Numbered from the stretch's first letter, positions 1 through 9,674 are shown. The stretch is DNA of 61,224 nucleotides from CAZLMW01 sp964560875 (GCA_964560875.1 CAZLMW010000041.1:1-61224), one strand, 5' to 3'. Program-made: numbers and translations. Notes: generated by a model not told the origin, from the sequence alone.

Positions 1-132
1 CGGCCCGGACAGCGACAGCTGACCGGGTAAAAGATCACACCCCCCTTGCCGCCGTGCCCCATCTCCGCCGCGCCCCATCTCCGCCGTTGACTCCAGCACA
101 GTTTAGGCGGTTCTGCGCAGCAGGTTCGCCGA

Positions 133-154
133 CCGGATCCCGAACGGGATCCGG
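133..154. other. Perfect 9-bp inverted repeat
   Basis: The arms CCGGATCCC and GGGATCCGG flank a GAAC loop. It lies downstream of the minus-strand lipoprotein gene that ends at 221 and just beyond the AT-rich hairpin at 179-200. It has no T tract of its own, so it may be a secondary stem of the same transcript end or simply a palindrome. Confidence 0.4.
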
Positions 155-178
155 GGCCGCAGCGCAAACGCGATACCT

Positions 179-200
179 AAAAGTACACTACTGTACTTTT
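179..200 (-). terminator. AT-rich hairpin, probable terminator of the 221-3112 gene
   Basis: A perfect 9-bp stem (AAAAGTACA / TGTACTTTT) with a 4-nt loop lies 21 nt past the stop codon of the minus-strand lipoprotein gene. The symmetric A/T ends give a short U run in the minus transcript. It stands out in otherwise GC-rich DNA. The GC stem is weak, so termination is plausible but not certain. Confidence 0.5.
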
Positions 201-220
201 GAGTCATACGTTTGAGGTCC

Positions 221-3112
221 CTACTTGAACAGGTTGCCGTCCTTGTCGGTCCGCGCGATGTACAGCTGGAACCCGCCCGGGTGCTTGAGCCCGCCAAAGG
301 CCTTGGACGCGTGCCCGGCGAACACCACATCTCCGTTGCCCGCGACTTTCACCGCGATTCCGGCTGCGGCGCCACCCACGGCCACCCACTGCTTGTGCCA
401 CGCGAGCTTGCCGGTCTTGTCCACCTTGGCGAGCTGCACACCCGCCGTCGCGTAGTTTCCCACGACGTACACCGACCCGGCGCTGTCCACGTCGAGGTTG
501 TAGCCAAAGTCGTTCCACTTGGTGCCGAACTGCCGCGTCTGCGGGAGCTGCTTGCCGTTGGCGTCGAAGTGCATCACGAAGATATCGCGCGCCCCCGCGG
601 TCTTCTGGCCAGGCAGGGTCGCGTGCGTCGCGCCGACAACCCACAGCGTTCCGTCGGGCGCCAGCTCGACCTTGCGACCGTGGTCCGTGGTCGACGTCCC
701 GAATTGGCGTGACCAGGCCAGCGTGCCGTTGACATCGCGTCGCTGCATGAACGCGTCGGTGCCGCCGAGGTATTTGCCACTGCCCCCGCCATCGACATCG
801 TGCGGCGCCGTGCCAACCACGTAGTTGTTCCCCTTCGCGTCGGCCGTCAGCCCGGTCACGTTGAACTTCCAGCTCGCGGTCACGGTAAACGTCTTGACCC
901 ACTTCTTGGCGCCCTTGTCGTCGCGTCGAATCACGTAGCCGACGTAGTTCTTGGTGTGCGCCTGCGCGTAGCCGGCCTCGAATGACCCGCCGGGAGCCTT
1001 CGCCACGCCAAACGGCGCCATCCAGTTGGTGCCCTGGTGGCCCCAGATCCAAATCAGGCTCTTGAACTTCACGGCGCCCTTCTCATCGAACTTGTGCATG
1101 TAGGACGCCGAGTTGCCCTTGTAATAGTTCGGCCGCGACTGTGCGCCCATGTGTACGTGCCCGTCGAACACGCGCATCGACCGCGGCAGGTTCGATTTCT
1201 GCAGGTAGTGGGCGTGCGAAAACTGCCACCCGCTGCCGTCTACCTTGGCCTTGAGCAGACGCCCGAACACCTTGCTCGACGACACCATGTCCCCACCGGC
1301 GACAAAGACGCTGCCGTCCTTGCCGAGATCGATGTCGACGACCGTTCGCTGGCCGAGCTTGGTGTGCTTGAGGAACCACAGCGCCCCCTTCCAACCGCAA
1401 CCTTTCATCGGCACAAACGTGCACTTGCCCGTCTTCGGGTCACAGCTGTCGGCGGTGCACGGTTTGCCGTCGCTACACGCGCTCGCCTTGCCCTTGCAGA
1501 CCATCACGACACACGCGTCGCCGGTCGTGCACTTGCTGCCGTCGTCGCACGCGCCGGACTTGTGCACCTTGTGACAGCCCTTGTTGCCCGCGCTCACGCA
1601 GGTATTTGTCGTGCAGCTGTTGCCGTCGTCGCAGTTGCGGGGCTGGCCGGTGCACTTGCCTGTCTTGCACACGTCCTTGTCGGTGCAGACGTTGCCATCG
1701 GTGCACGCACCGCCGCTCGCCGGCGCATACATGCAGCCTTTGACCTTGTCGCACTTCGCCGTGTTGCAGGGTTTGGGCGGGCAGGTGATCGGCTTGGCGT
1801 TGGCGCACTTGCCCTTGCTGCACTTGCCGTTGCCCGTGCACTTGTCGCCGTCGTCGCAGGTGAACGCCGGGGCCGCCACGTGTTTGCAGCCGGTCGCCGC
1901 GATGCAGGTATCCGTTGTGCACTTGTTGCTGTCGTCGCACTTGACCGCCTTGGACGCCGCGCACACGCCGTTGACGCAGTGGTCGCCGGTTGTGCACTTG
2001 CTGCCGTCATCGCAAGCGCCGGTCTTCACGACCGCGTACATGCAGCCCTTTGTCTTGTCACAGCTCGCCGCACGACAGGCCTTGGCCGGACACGTGAGCT
2101 TCTTTCCCGCCCCACATTTGCCCGCCTTGCACACCTCGGCGCCGTTGCAGACATCGCCATCCGAACACAGCCCGAGCGCGCCGGGACCCGTGTCGGTCAC
2201 GCCATCACAGTCGTTGTCGAGCCCATCGCAGATCTCCTTACCACCGTTGGTCTGCTTGCAATCGCTCCACAAGCACCCGGGCACCTTCTTGCAGCCGTCC
2301 GAATGGGCGTGGTCTCCGCACTTGCCGAGTTTGGTGGCCGTTCCCGCGCACGACCACGATGTCCACGCGCACTGGCCGATCGTCGCCGCGCAGCCCGTTG
2401 ACGTCTTGTGCTTGGTGCAGAAGTTGGCGTCGAAAACGCACTTGTTGGAGCCCTTGACGAACACGCAGCCGTACTTCTTCTTGGCGTTGCAGTGCGTCAG
2501 GAACTTGTAGTTCTTGCACGCCTTTGGCCAGTTCGCCTTGGGCGAGATCGTGCACGTGAACTGGGTCTGCGTGCAGCCAGGATCGGCTTTGCAGGCGATA
2601 GCGTTCTTGCCGTACTTGGAGCACGAAGGTTTGCCGATGCACGCAAATGTCGGCGCCGCTGGGCCCGAATCGACCGTTGTGCCGGCATCGTTGGAGGGGC
2701 CAACGCCGCTGTCCGGGGCCGTCGACGAACCTGCGTCCTCGACCGGAACCCCCGCGTCGGTCGCCGAACCGGAATCGATGGGGGAACCCGCGTCAGGCGA
2801 ACCCGCCGTGTCTTTCGGTGCCGCCGTGTCTTTGGGCGTGGCCGTGTCTTTCGGCCCGGCCGTATCCTGCGCCGCTGCCGTGTCGTGCGCCGTCGAGCTG
2901 TCCAGCTGGGCGCCGCCTGTATCCGCGCCGCCGGCCGTGCCCGTGTCGTCCGTACCGCCGGAGCTGTCCGCCGGGCCCGCGTCCTGCGTACCGCTGTCGG
3001 TCGCCGTTGAGCCGCCAGGTGTCGTCGTCTCGGATTCAGGGGAGCCGCACGCGATGGCCGCGACGCTCACAAGCGCGATGAGCGCCCGTCCTGGGTAATT
3101 GGCGCAACGCAT
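221..3112 (-). CDS. Cys-rich lipoprotein with C-terminal SBBP-like beta-propeller repeats
   Basis: A 963-aa predicted surface lipoprotein. The start at 3112 is chosen because AGGAG lies 5 nt upstream; an in-frame start 18 codons earlier has no such support. Residues 1-22 form a lipoprotein signal ending in VAAIAC. Residues about 25-155 are a Thr/Ala/Asp/Ser-rich stalk with repeated DTA(A/G)PKDTA-like units. Residues about 155-540 are Cys-rich: repeated CDDGSKCTTGD-like units and one MopE-type motif, CDGLDNDCDG. From about 570 to the end, FGTSTTDHGRKV-like and DSAGSVYVVG-like segments match the style of SBBP beta-propeller repeats. I infer a propeller head on a disulfide-rich stem anchored in the outer membrane. 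The ligand is unknown. Whole-protein architecture is confident, individual domain limits less so. Confidence 0.85.
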   Translation of the reverse strand: MRCANYPGRALIALVSVAAIACGSPESETTTPGGSTATDSGTQDAGPADSSGGTDDTGTAGGADTGGAQLDSSTAHDTAAAQDTAGPKDTATPKDTAAPKDTAGSPDAGSPIDSGSATDAGVPVEDAGSSTAPDSGVGPSNDAGTTVDSGPAAPTFACIGKPSCSKYGKNAIACKADPGCTQTQFTCTISPKANWPKACKNYKFLTHCNAKKKYGCVFVKGSNKCVFDANFCTKHKTSTGCAATIGQCAWTSWSCAGTATKLGKCGDHAHSDGCKKVPGCLWSDCKQTNGGKEICDGLDNDCDGVTDTGPGALGLCSDGDVCNGAEVCKAGKCGAGKKLTCPAKACRAASCDKTKGCMYAVVKTGACDDGSKCTTGDHCVNGVCAASKAVKCDDSNKCTTDTCIAATGCKHVAAPAFTCDDGDKCTGNGKCSKGKCANAKPITCPPKPCNTAKCDKVKGCMYAPASGGACTDGNVCTDKDVCKTGKCTGQPRNCDDGNSCTTNTCVSAGNKGCHKVHKSGACDDGSKCTTGDACVVMVCKGKASACSDGKPCTADSCDPKTGKCTFVPMKGCGWKGALWFLKHTKLGQRTVVDIDLGKDGSVFVAGGDMVSSSKVFGRLLKAKVDGSGWQFSHAHYLQKSNLPRSMRVFDGHVHMGAQSRPNYYKGNSASYMHKFDEKGAVKFKSLIWIWGHQGTNWMAPFGVAKAPGGSFEAGYAQAHTKNYVGYVIRRDDKGAKKWVKTFTVTASWKFNVTGLTADAKGNNYVVGTAPHDVDGGGSGKYLGGTDAFMQRRDVNGTLAWSRQFGTSTTDHGRKVELAPDGTLWVVGATHATLPGQKTAGARDIFVMHFDANGKQLPQTRQFGTKWNDFGYNLDVDSAGSVYVVGNYATAGVQLAKVDKTGKLAWHKQWVAVGGAAAGIAVKVAGNGDVVFAGHASKAFGGLKHPGGFQLYIARTDKDGNLFK

Positions 3113-3280
3113 GATGGCTCCTGGCGTACGTGTTCGTTGGTACCGAGTGTGGTCCAAATCCGTCACGTTGTGACCCTACGGCGATCCCACACATCGGCGA
3201 TTTTCCGCCGAAAACGGATGCGCGCGCGGGTCGTCGCGTGACGTTATGAGTTTGATTTCGCGGTGGACTACCACCGTCGA

Positions 3281-3781
3281 TCAGTGATGGTGATGGCCGC
3301 CCGGTCCATGCAGATGACCGTGGGCGAGCTCTTCGTCGGTCGCGGCGCGGACGCTCACGACCTCGAGCTCAAAGTGCAAGGTGACGCCGGCGAGCGCGTG
3401 GTTGGCGGTCGCGTGAACCCGGTCGGGCAGGACTTCGACGATGGTGAACACCGCGCTCGCGCCTTCCTCGCTGGGATGGGCGCCCTCGAACATCACGCCG
3501 GCCTTGATCTGGTCGTGCGATTCGGGCGGGAACGCGGACAGCGGGATGCCGACATCGAGCGCATCGTCCCGGACACCGTATCCTTCTTCCGGGGGCACCA
3601 CGACGCTGAGACTCGCGCCGGCCGCCTTGCCGTCAAGCGCGTTCTCGACGCCGGCCACCAGCTGGCCGTGACCGTGCAGGTAGCCGAGCGTGTCGCCGCC
3701 GCGCGAGCTATCGATGACGTTGCCGTCGCTGTCGCTGAGGTGGTAGTGGATCTGGACGGCGCGGTCCTTGGCAACGTTCAT
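3281..3781 (-). CDS. slyD: SlyD-type FKBP peptidyl-prolyl cis-trans isomerase
   Basis: A 166-aa protein. It opens with a typical FKBP strand (VQIHYHLSDSDGNVIDSS), then GHGQLVAGVENAL, the IF-domain insertion expected of SlyD, and a His-rich tail (HGHLHGPGGHHHH) fit for Ni/Zn binding. The family catalyses prolyl isomerisation and acts as a cytoplasmic chaperone and metal handler; no signal peptide is visible. The start at 3781 is preferred because AGGAG lies 7 nt upstream; an earlier in-frame start would add 10 residues without an RBS. It sits alone between two minus-strand lipoprotein genes, and an operon with them is not evident. The His tail is shorter than in E. coli SlyD. Confidence 0.92.
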   Translation of the reverse strand: MNVAKDRAVQIHYHLSDSDGNVIDSSRGGDTLGYLHGHGQLVAGVENALDGKAAGASLSVVVPPEEGYGVRDDALDVGIPLSAFPPESHDQIKAGVMFEGAHPSEEGASAVFTIVEVLPDRVHATANHALAGVTLHFELEVVSVRAATDEELAHGHLHGPGGHHHH

Positions 3782-3953
3782 TTGTGGACTCCTGTTTGGG
3801 CCTGCTGGCATCGCCCAGGGCCGCGAAACGGGCCGTCAACGTGCATGTCGGCGAAATCGGCCACCCCTGTATCACGGATTGGCAGCAAGAACATCACGAC
3901 GCTTGCGCGCCAATCCGACGGCGGGCGCGATTGCGACAGACGCTCCCGTCCAA

Positions 3954-3995
3954 AACGCAAAGCGCCGGGCGGCAGAACCACCCGGCGCTTGCGTT
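3954..3995 (-). terminator. Rho-independent terminator of the 1888-aa lipoprotein gene
   Basis: A long GC-rich stem (AACGCAAGCGCCGGG on the minus strand, closed by CCCGGCGCTTTGCGTT) ends in a short T run in the minus-strand transcript. It lies 12 nt past the stop of the gene ending at 4008. The stem is about 17 bp with minor mismatch, one of the clearest terminators in the window. Confidence 0.8.
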
Positions 3996-4007
3996 CAAAT
4001 GCGTCCG

Positions 4008-7000
4008 CTACTTCGAGCAGTACAGGTTGTGATCCCAGCAGCAGTCCTTCTTGGCCACGCAAGCTGAGTCGCACTGGCACGGCTTGCCGGAGTCGTACTT
4101 GGCGCCGCATTTGCCAGCGCACGTGCCCTGGTCCTGCTTGCAGCCCTCGAGGAAGCCGTTGATGCCGTCACCGCAGACCGTCGTGCTGCCGGCGAAGCTG
4201 ACCTTGGTGTTGATGTACTGGCAGATCTTCGCCTTGTTCTGCACCCGCAGGTACGCCCAGCCGGTCTCGTTGAGGCTGCCAGGGGCGTCCGGCGTGAAGT
4301 CGATCTCGGCCTTCTTGCCCTCGGCGCAGCAACCGTTCTGGTTGGTTCCGCTGACCGTCGGCGACCACGACGGGGTGCCCTTGTTGCACTTGACCTTGGC
4401 GCAGTTCTTGCCGTTCTTGCCGCTGTTGCACGCGTAGTAGGCGCACATGCGAACCGACTCGGCGGCCGTCCACGCGACACGCACGCGGGGCTCCCCGCTG
4501 CCATCGTTGATGGCCCACTTGATGTAGTCGTTGTCCGTCGTCGACTTCATGTGCATGTCCGGCGTCACCATGATCGCCTTGGCGTTGGACTGGAACGTGC
4601 CGAGGCTCTTGGCGCTGGTGTAGAACGTGCCGCTCTCCCACGCGTCGGCCTTCTTGCAGATGTCGGCGGAGCTGCCGGCGTCCTTGCACTGACCTTCCTT
4701 TGTCTTGTCCGGCACGCTGCAAATCTGCTTGGACGTGCAGTTCTTGTGGGTGGCCCAGTTGGTCCAGTGACGGTTGGACGTCGCGCTCGAGCAGAACGTC
4801 CCCGAGACGCCGGTGCAGCCCGAGAAGGCCTGGCGCTTGAGCACGTTGCCGCTGAACGTCGCCGACGAGCAGCCGTACTCGGTCGCCAACGCGGTCGCGC
4901 CGCACTTGGTGCCCTTCTTGGCGTAGCTGCCGTCAGCCTGGCAGCACTTGTCTTTCGGGTTGCACTGGGTGGAAGACTGCGAACCGAACTGCAGCTTGAC
5001 CGAGACCTCCTGGCAGACCGACGACGCGTTGTAGAAGCGCAGGTACGCGGTACCCGTCTCGTCGTTGCCGGTGGCGTCAGGCGTCCACGCCATCTTGCCC
5101 TTGGCCGCCGTCGCACAGCAGCCGTTGGGCTTGGCGCTGCTCACGTAGAAGTTGTTGCTCGGCAGCGAGCCGGCCGGGCACTTCACGGGCTTGCAATCCT
5201 TGCTGTTGGATCCCTTGTGGCACCGGTAGTACGCGCACACGGTCACCTTGTCCGACCCCGTCCATTCCACGTGGACCCGCGGGTCGGTGAGGTTGAAGCC
5301 ATCCTTGATGGTGTACCTGAAGTACTCGGCGTCCACCGTGCTGTTGAACAACACCTTGGGCGACATGAACTTGGCCGACGACGTGTCGTTGTACGCGCCG
5401 AGGTTGTAGGCCGAAGCGTACGTGTTGGCCGCGGCATACTTGTCGGTCTTGCTGCACAGCGGGTTGGTCGCCGCCTTGCAGGTACCGGGCTTGGTCTTGT
5501 CGGGCACGCTGCACACCTGGCTGGTGCTGCAGTTCTTGTACGTCGACCAGGACGACCAGTGGCGGTACGCGGTGGACGATGAGCAGGTCGTGCTCGAGCC
5601 GGTGCAGCCGTGGAAGGCCTGCCGACGCCGCACATCGCCGCCCTTGAGCGAGCTGCTGCAGGCGTATTCGCTGGCCAACACCGTCGTCTTGCACTTGGTG
5701 CCCTTCGCCGCGTAACTGCCCGAACCGGTGCAGCAGGCGGTGCCCGGCTTGCACTGCGTCGACTGCTTGGAGCCGAACACGAGCTTGGTCTTGACCTTCT
5801 GGCAGACCTTGCCGGTGTTGTGCATGCGGAAGTAGACCCAGCCGCTCTCGTCGAAGCTGCCGGGGGTGTCCGGGCTGAACGCGAGCGTGCCCTTCTTCGC
5901 CGTCATGCAGCAGCCGTTGGGGTTGACGCCGCTGACGTAGCTGGCCCAGCTCGGGCTCGTCCCCGCCGGGCACTTGACCGGCGCGCAGTTCTTGCCGCTC
6001 GCGCCCTTGTCGCAGCGGTAGTAGGCGCAGGTCAGCACGTTGTCGGCGCCTTCCCACTCGATGTGAACCTTCGGGTCGGTCAGCAGCGCGCTGTCCTTGA
6101 TGCGGTAGCGGAAGTACTCGCTGTCATACTTGCTGTTGAAGATGACGTCGGGCGCCATGACCTTGGCCGACGACGAATCGCTGTAGCCGCCGAGGTAGTA
6201 TGCGGTGGTGTAGTAGCCGCCGCTGGCGTACTTATCGGTCAGCTTGCAGACCGCGTCGGACTTGGTGACGCAGGTGCCGGGCTTGGTCTTGTCGGACACG
6301 CTGCACACCTGGCTGGTGGTGCACGACTTGTAGGTCGACCAGCCGGTCCAGTGCCAGTTGCTCTGCAAGAAGCTGCAGAACGCCGACGATCCCGTGCAGC
6401 CGCGGTAGGCGCGACGGCGCATGACCTTGTTGCCCGAGCAGGTGTACTCGGTGCGCGTGATCAGCGACGAGCACTTGGTGCTTTTCTTGGAGATCTGACC
6501 GGTCGACGTGCAGCAGGTGGTGCCCGGCTTGCAAGGCGTGCTGATCTTCTTGCCGAAGACGAGCTTGATGTTGGCTTCCTGGCAGATCGGCGCGGCGTTG
6601 CGACCGCTGAAGTAGACCCAGCCACCGTGGTTGCTGCCCGACGTCGCGAGCTGCTCAAGGTGCAGCGTGCCGGACGCCTTCCAGGTCGAGGTGCAGCAGC
6701 CGTTGAGCTTCTCACCGCTGACCGAGCTGTTCTGCTGGGACTTGAACCCGGTCGGGCAGGTGAGCGCCTTGCAGTTCTTGCCGCCGGTGCCCTTGTCGCA
6801 GCTGACCCACGCGCACAGGTTCATCGCCGCCGGGGCGCTCCACTCGACGTGAACGACCGGGCGGTAGCTGCTCGACGTGTCGTTGAGCTTGTACTTGAGG
6901 AAGTCGATGTCCGTGGTCGACTTGAAGTGCATCTTCGGCGTCAACACCTTCGAGGCGCTGTTGTCGTTGAAGCTGCCGATGCTGACGGCCTTGCTGGTCG

Positions 7001-9674
7001 TCGTGCCGGCCTCCCACTTGTCGGTCTTGGTGCACGAAGTGGCCGAGCCGCTCGCGCAGATGCCGGGGATCGACGGGTTGGACACCGCGCATTGCTGCGG
7101 GCTGAGGCAGTTGCGGTACAGCGCCGGCTTGGCCCAGTGCCAGTTGTCCGACTTGTAGCTGCAGCCGGTCGACGTGCCCGTGCAGCCGCCGTATGCCCGG
7201 GCGCGCAGAACGTCGCTGCCCTTGTTGTTGCTGCTGCAGGTGTACTTGCTGGAGATGCTGATCGAGCCGCACTTGGTCTTCTTGGCCGAGAAGAAGCCCT
7301 TCGTGTCGCAGCACGTGGTGCCGGGCTTGCACTGCTGAGCGGTGACGCAGGTGGGCGCCAGGAAGCTGAACGTGCCGGGCTTGCAGGTCTGGCTCGACGT
7401 GCAGGTCTTGAGCGTCTTGTAGCTGCCCCACGCGAGGTTGGCCGACGCCGAGCTGCAGGTCTGGCTCTTGCCGGTGCAGCCGCGGACCGCTTCACGGACC
7501 TCGATCTTGGCGCTCTTGGCCGTCGTGCTGCTGCACTTGTACTGCTTGCGAACCACCGTCTTGCTGCACGCGGTCTTCTGCGCGGCGAACTTGCCGGCCG
7601 AGGTGCAGCAGGTCGTGCCCGCCTTGCACTGCGGCGTGACCTTCTTCTTGCAGACGCCCGGCTTTTTCTGGTCAGCGACCTCACAGAACTCGGCGGCGGC
7701 GCACTTCTTGTAGCTCTTCCAAGCGGCCCAGTGGTAGTTCTTGCTGCTCGTCGAGCAGGTGTTGGACTTGCCGGTGCAGCCGCGGAACGCCTCGCGAACC
7801 TCGACCTCGTTGCCCTTGTCCTTGCAGCGGTACTCACGCGCCTTGGCCTTGTCCTCGCACTGCGCGCCCTGCGGCTTGATCTGGCCCTTGGTCGCGTCGC
7901 AGCAGACGCCGGTCTTGCACGCGCACTTGGCGGCGGGCGTCCAGGTGGTCTGGCTCTTCTTGTAGTCACATGCCGAGCAGGTGTCGCCGCTCTTCAGCTT
8001 GCCGTTGGCGACGCACGCGTCGTCGATCTTGCAGAACCCGGCCTTGATCTTGACGTTGCACTTGCCCGTCTTCGGGTCGCAGGACGCGAGCTCACAGTCG
8101 CTGGAGCCCTTGCACGGAGGCGCGGTGTTGCTGCACTTGTTCTGCTCGCACAGGTCGACGGTGCACATGTTGCTGTCGTCGCAATCGCTGGGGAAGTTGC
8201 AGCAGCCGGCGACAACCTCGTGGCTGCACTTGCCGCCGCTGCAGATATCCTTGGTGCAGGTGTTGTTGTCGTCGCAGTCGGTCGCGCCCTTGCACGTCTG
8301 GGTGGGGCTCTCGCACTTGGGCTTACCGCTGCCTTTCTGAACGCACTTGGCGCCCTTTTCGCAGGTCACCACGGTCTTCCACGCGGTCCAGTGGTAGTTG
8401 GCCTTGTCGGTGCCGCAGGTGGCTTTGGTGCCGTCGCAGCCGTCGTACGCCTGGCGCGACTGAATCTCGTCACCGTCGCACTTGTATTGCTCGGTCTTGA
8501 CGTCCTTGCCGCACTGGGTCGCCGCCTTCTTCACCTTGTTTTCGGCGAGGTCACAGCAGGCGCCAGCCGCGCAGCAGTCCGCCTTGTCCTTGTAGCTGCA
8601 GGTGCCCTTGGCGATGTCGCAGGTGCCGGTCTTGCAGGCGCCGCCGTCCGAGCAGTCCCCATCCTTGCTGCAGCACGACGCCTTCTTGGCGCCCACGCAC
8701 TGGCCGGCGTCGTTGCAGGTGTCCGACTCGGTGCAGGAGTTGCCGTCGTCGCAGGTGCCGCCGCTGTTGACCGTCCAATCGTCGGTTACCTTGTCGGGGT
8801 CGCAGACCTGGCACGCCTTGGTGCCCGACTCGCCCGCCTTGATGCAGGTCTTGTCGATGAGGCACGACTTGTCGTTGAGCTTGTGCTCGCACTTGCCCTT
8901 GGCCTTGTCGCAGGTGTCCGCGGTGCAGGTGAGCTGGTCGTCGCAGTCCTTGTCTTCGCTGCACTCGGGTTTGGCGCAGAACTTCTTGAAGTCCGCGCAG
9001 CAGTCGCCGAAGTCGCCGCAGTCGAGGTTGCACTGGCAGGGCGCACCGCCGATGTACTTGCCGCACTTGCCTTCGCAGCTCGTGGGCGTGGTCGTGACGT
9101 CGCCGCCGCCGCTGCTCGAACCGGCGTCCGCACCGCTGCTGGAGCCGGCGTCCGTGCCCGGCTTCTTGCAGAGCTTTTCGTAGTCGGGGCAGCAATCCTT
9201 GAAGTTGCTGCAGCCCTGATCGCACTGGCACGACGCGCCGGACGTGTACTTGCCGCATTTGCCAACGCAGGTGCCGGTGACGGCCCCAGCATCCGAACCG
9301 CTGGACGAACCGGCATCGATCGCGCCGCTGGACGAGCCGGTGTCGGTCGCGCCGGAGCTGCTGGACGTGCCGGTGTCGGTCGCGCCGGAGCTGCTGGACG
9401 CGCCGGTGTCGGTCGCGCCAGAGCTGCTGGACGTGCCGGTGTCGGTCGAACCCGAGCTCGAAGTCGACGCGTCGCTGCCGCCGGAGCTGCTCGACGTTGT
9501 GTCGGAGAACGTGACGTCGGTGTTGCCACCCGTGTCGGGCGCGACGTTGCCGCCGGGATTGGTGTTGCCGCCGTCCGAATCGCCGCAGCCCGACGCCACC
9601 AGCGCCGTCGCCGCCACGAGCAGCGCGACCCGGGGGGCCGACGTGCGAAGCAGTGCTTTGTAAGTGCTCAACAT
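4008..9674 (-). CDS. Giant Cys-rich modular lipoprotein with somatomedin-B-like domains
   Basis: An 1888-aa predicted surface lipoprotein. The signal ends in LVASGC (residues 25-30); AAGGA lies about 9 nt before the ATG. Residues about 31-132 are a Ser/Gly/Thr/Asp stalk (units such as SSSSGATDTG). Three somatomedin-B-like domains (spacing like CGKYTSGASCQCDQGC followed by DCC) lie near residues 134-168, 200-235 and 1850-1886. Between them come short CDDxNxCT-type Cys repeats (about 240-590), then seven copies of a roughly 95-aa Cys/Trp module, of which the last four alternate with four copies of a roughly 155-aa module (near 884-1042, 1145-1301, 1408-1568, 1675-1830). The roughly 95-aa module also occurs in the lipoprotein at 21147-23924. 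I recognise neither repeat family. Function unknown; an adhesive or structural surface role is inferred. Confidence 0.88.
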   Translation of the reverse strand: MLSTYKALLRTSAPRVALLVAATALVASGCGDSDGGNTNPGGNVAPDTGGNTDVTFSDTTSSSSGGSDASTSSSGSTDTGTSSSSGATDTGASSSSGATDTGTSSSSGATDTGSSSGAIDAGSSSGSDAGAVTGTCVGKCGKYTSGASCQCDQGCSNFKDCCPDYEKLCKKPGTDAGSSSGADAGSSSGGGDVTTTPTSCEGKCGKYIGGAPCQCNLDCGDFGDCCADFKKFCAKPECSEDKDCDDQLTCTADTCDKAKGKCEHKLNDKSCLIDKTCIKAGESGTKACQVCDPDKVTDDWTVNSGGTCDDGNSCTESDTCNDAGQCVGAKKASCCSKDGDCSDGGACKTGTCDIAKGTCSYKDKADCCAAGACCDLAENKVKKAATQCGKDVKTEQYKCDGDEIQSRQAYDGCDGTKATCGTDKANYHWTAWKTVVTCEKGAKCVQKGSGKPKCESPTQTCKGATDCDDNNTCTKDICSGGKCSHEVVAGCCNFPSDCDDSNMCTVDLCEQNKCSNTAPPCKGSSDCELASCDPKTGKCNVKIKAGFCKIDDACVANGKLKSGDTCSACDYKKSQTTWTPAAKCACKTGVCCDATKGQIKPQGAQCEDKAKAREYRCKDKGNEVEVREAFRGCTGKSNTCSTSSKNYHWAAWKSYKKCAAAEFCEVADQKKPGVCKKKVTPQCKAGTTCCTSAGKFAAQKTACSKTVVRKQYKCSSTTAKSAKIEVREAVRGCTGKSQTCSSASANLAWGSYKTLKTCTSSQTCKPGTFSFLAPTCVTAQQCKPGTTCCDTKGFFSAKKTKCGSISISSKYTCSSNNKGSDVLRARAYGGCTGTSTGCSYKSDNWHWAKPALYRNCLSPQQCAVSNPSIPGICASGSATSCTKTDKWEAGTTTSKAVSIGSFNDNSASKVLTPKMHFKSTTDIDFLKYKLNDTSSSYRPVVHVEWSAPAAMNLCAWVSCDKGTGGKNCKALTCPTGFKSQQNSSVSGEKLNGCCTSTWKASGTLHLEQLATSGSNHGGWVYFSGRNAAPICQEANIKLVFGKKISTPCKPGTTCCTSTGQISKKSTKCSSLITRTEYTCSGNKVMRRRAYRGCTGSSAFCSFLQSNWHWTGWSTYKSCTTSQVCSVSDKTKPGTCVTKSDAVCKLTDKYASGGYYTTAYYLGGYSDSSSAKVMAPDVIFNSKYDSEYFRYRIKDSALLTDPKVHIEWEGADNVLTCAYYRCDKGASGKNCAPVKCPAGTSPSWASYVSGVNPNGCCMTAKKGTLAFSPDTPGSFDESGWVYFRMHNTGKVCQKVKTKLVFGSKQSTQCKPGTACCTGSGSYAAKGTKCKTTVLASEYACSSSLKGGDVRRRQAFHGCTGSSTTCSSSTAYRHWSSWSTYKNCSTSQVCSVPDKTKPGTCKAATNPLCSKTDKYAAANTYASAYNLGAYNDTSSAKFMSPKVLFNSTVDAEYFRYTIKDGFNLTDPRVHVEWTGSDKVTVCAYYRCHKGSNSKDCKPVKCPAGSLPSNNFYVSSAKPNGCCATAAKGKMAWTPDATGNDETGTAYLRFYNASSVCQEVSVKLQFGSQSSTQCNPKDKCCQADGSYAKKGTKCGATALATEYGCSSATFSGNVLKRQAFSGCTGVSGTFCSSATSNRHWTNWATHKNCTSKQICSVPDKTKEGQCKDAGSSADICKKADAWESGTFYTSAKSLGTFQSNAKAIMVTPDMHMKSTTDNDYIKWAINDGSGEPRVRVAWTAAESVRMCAYYACNSGKNGKNCAKVKCNKGTPSWSPTVSGTNQNGCCAEGKKAEIDFTPDAPGSLNETGWAYLRVQNKAKICQYINTKVSFAGSTTVCGDGINGFLEGCKQDQGTCAGKCGAKYDSGKPCQCDSACVAKKDCCWDHNLYCSK

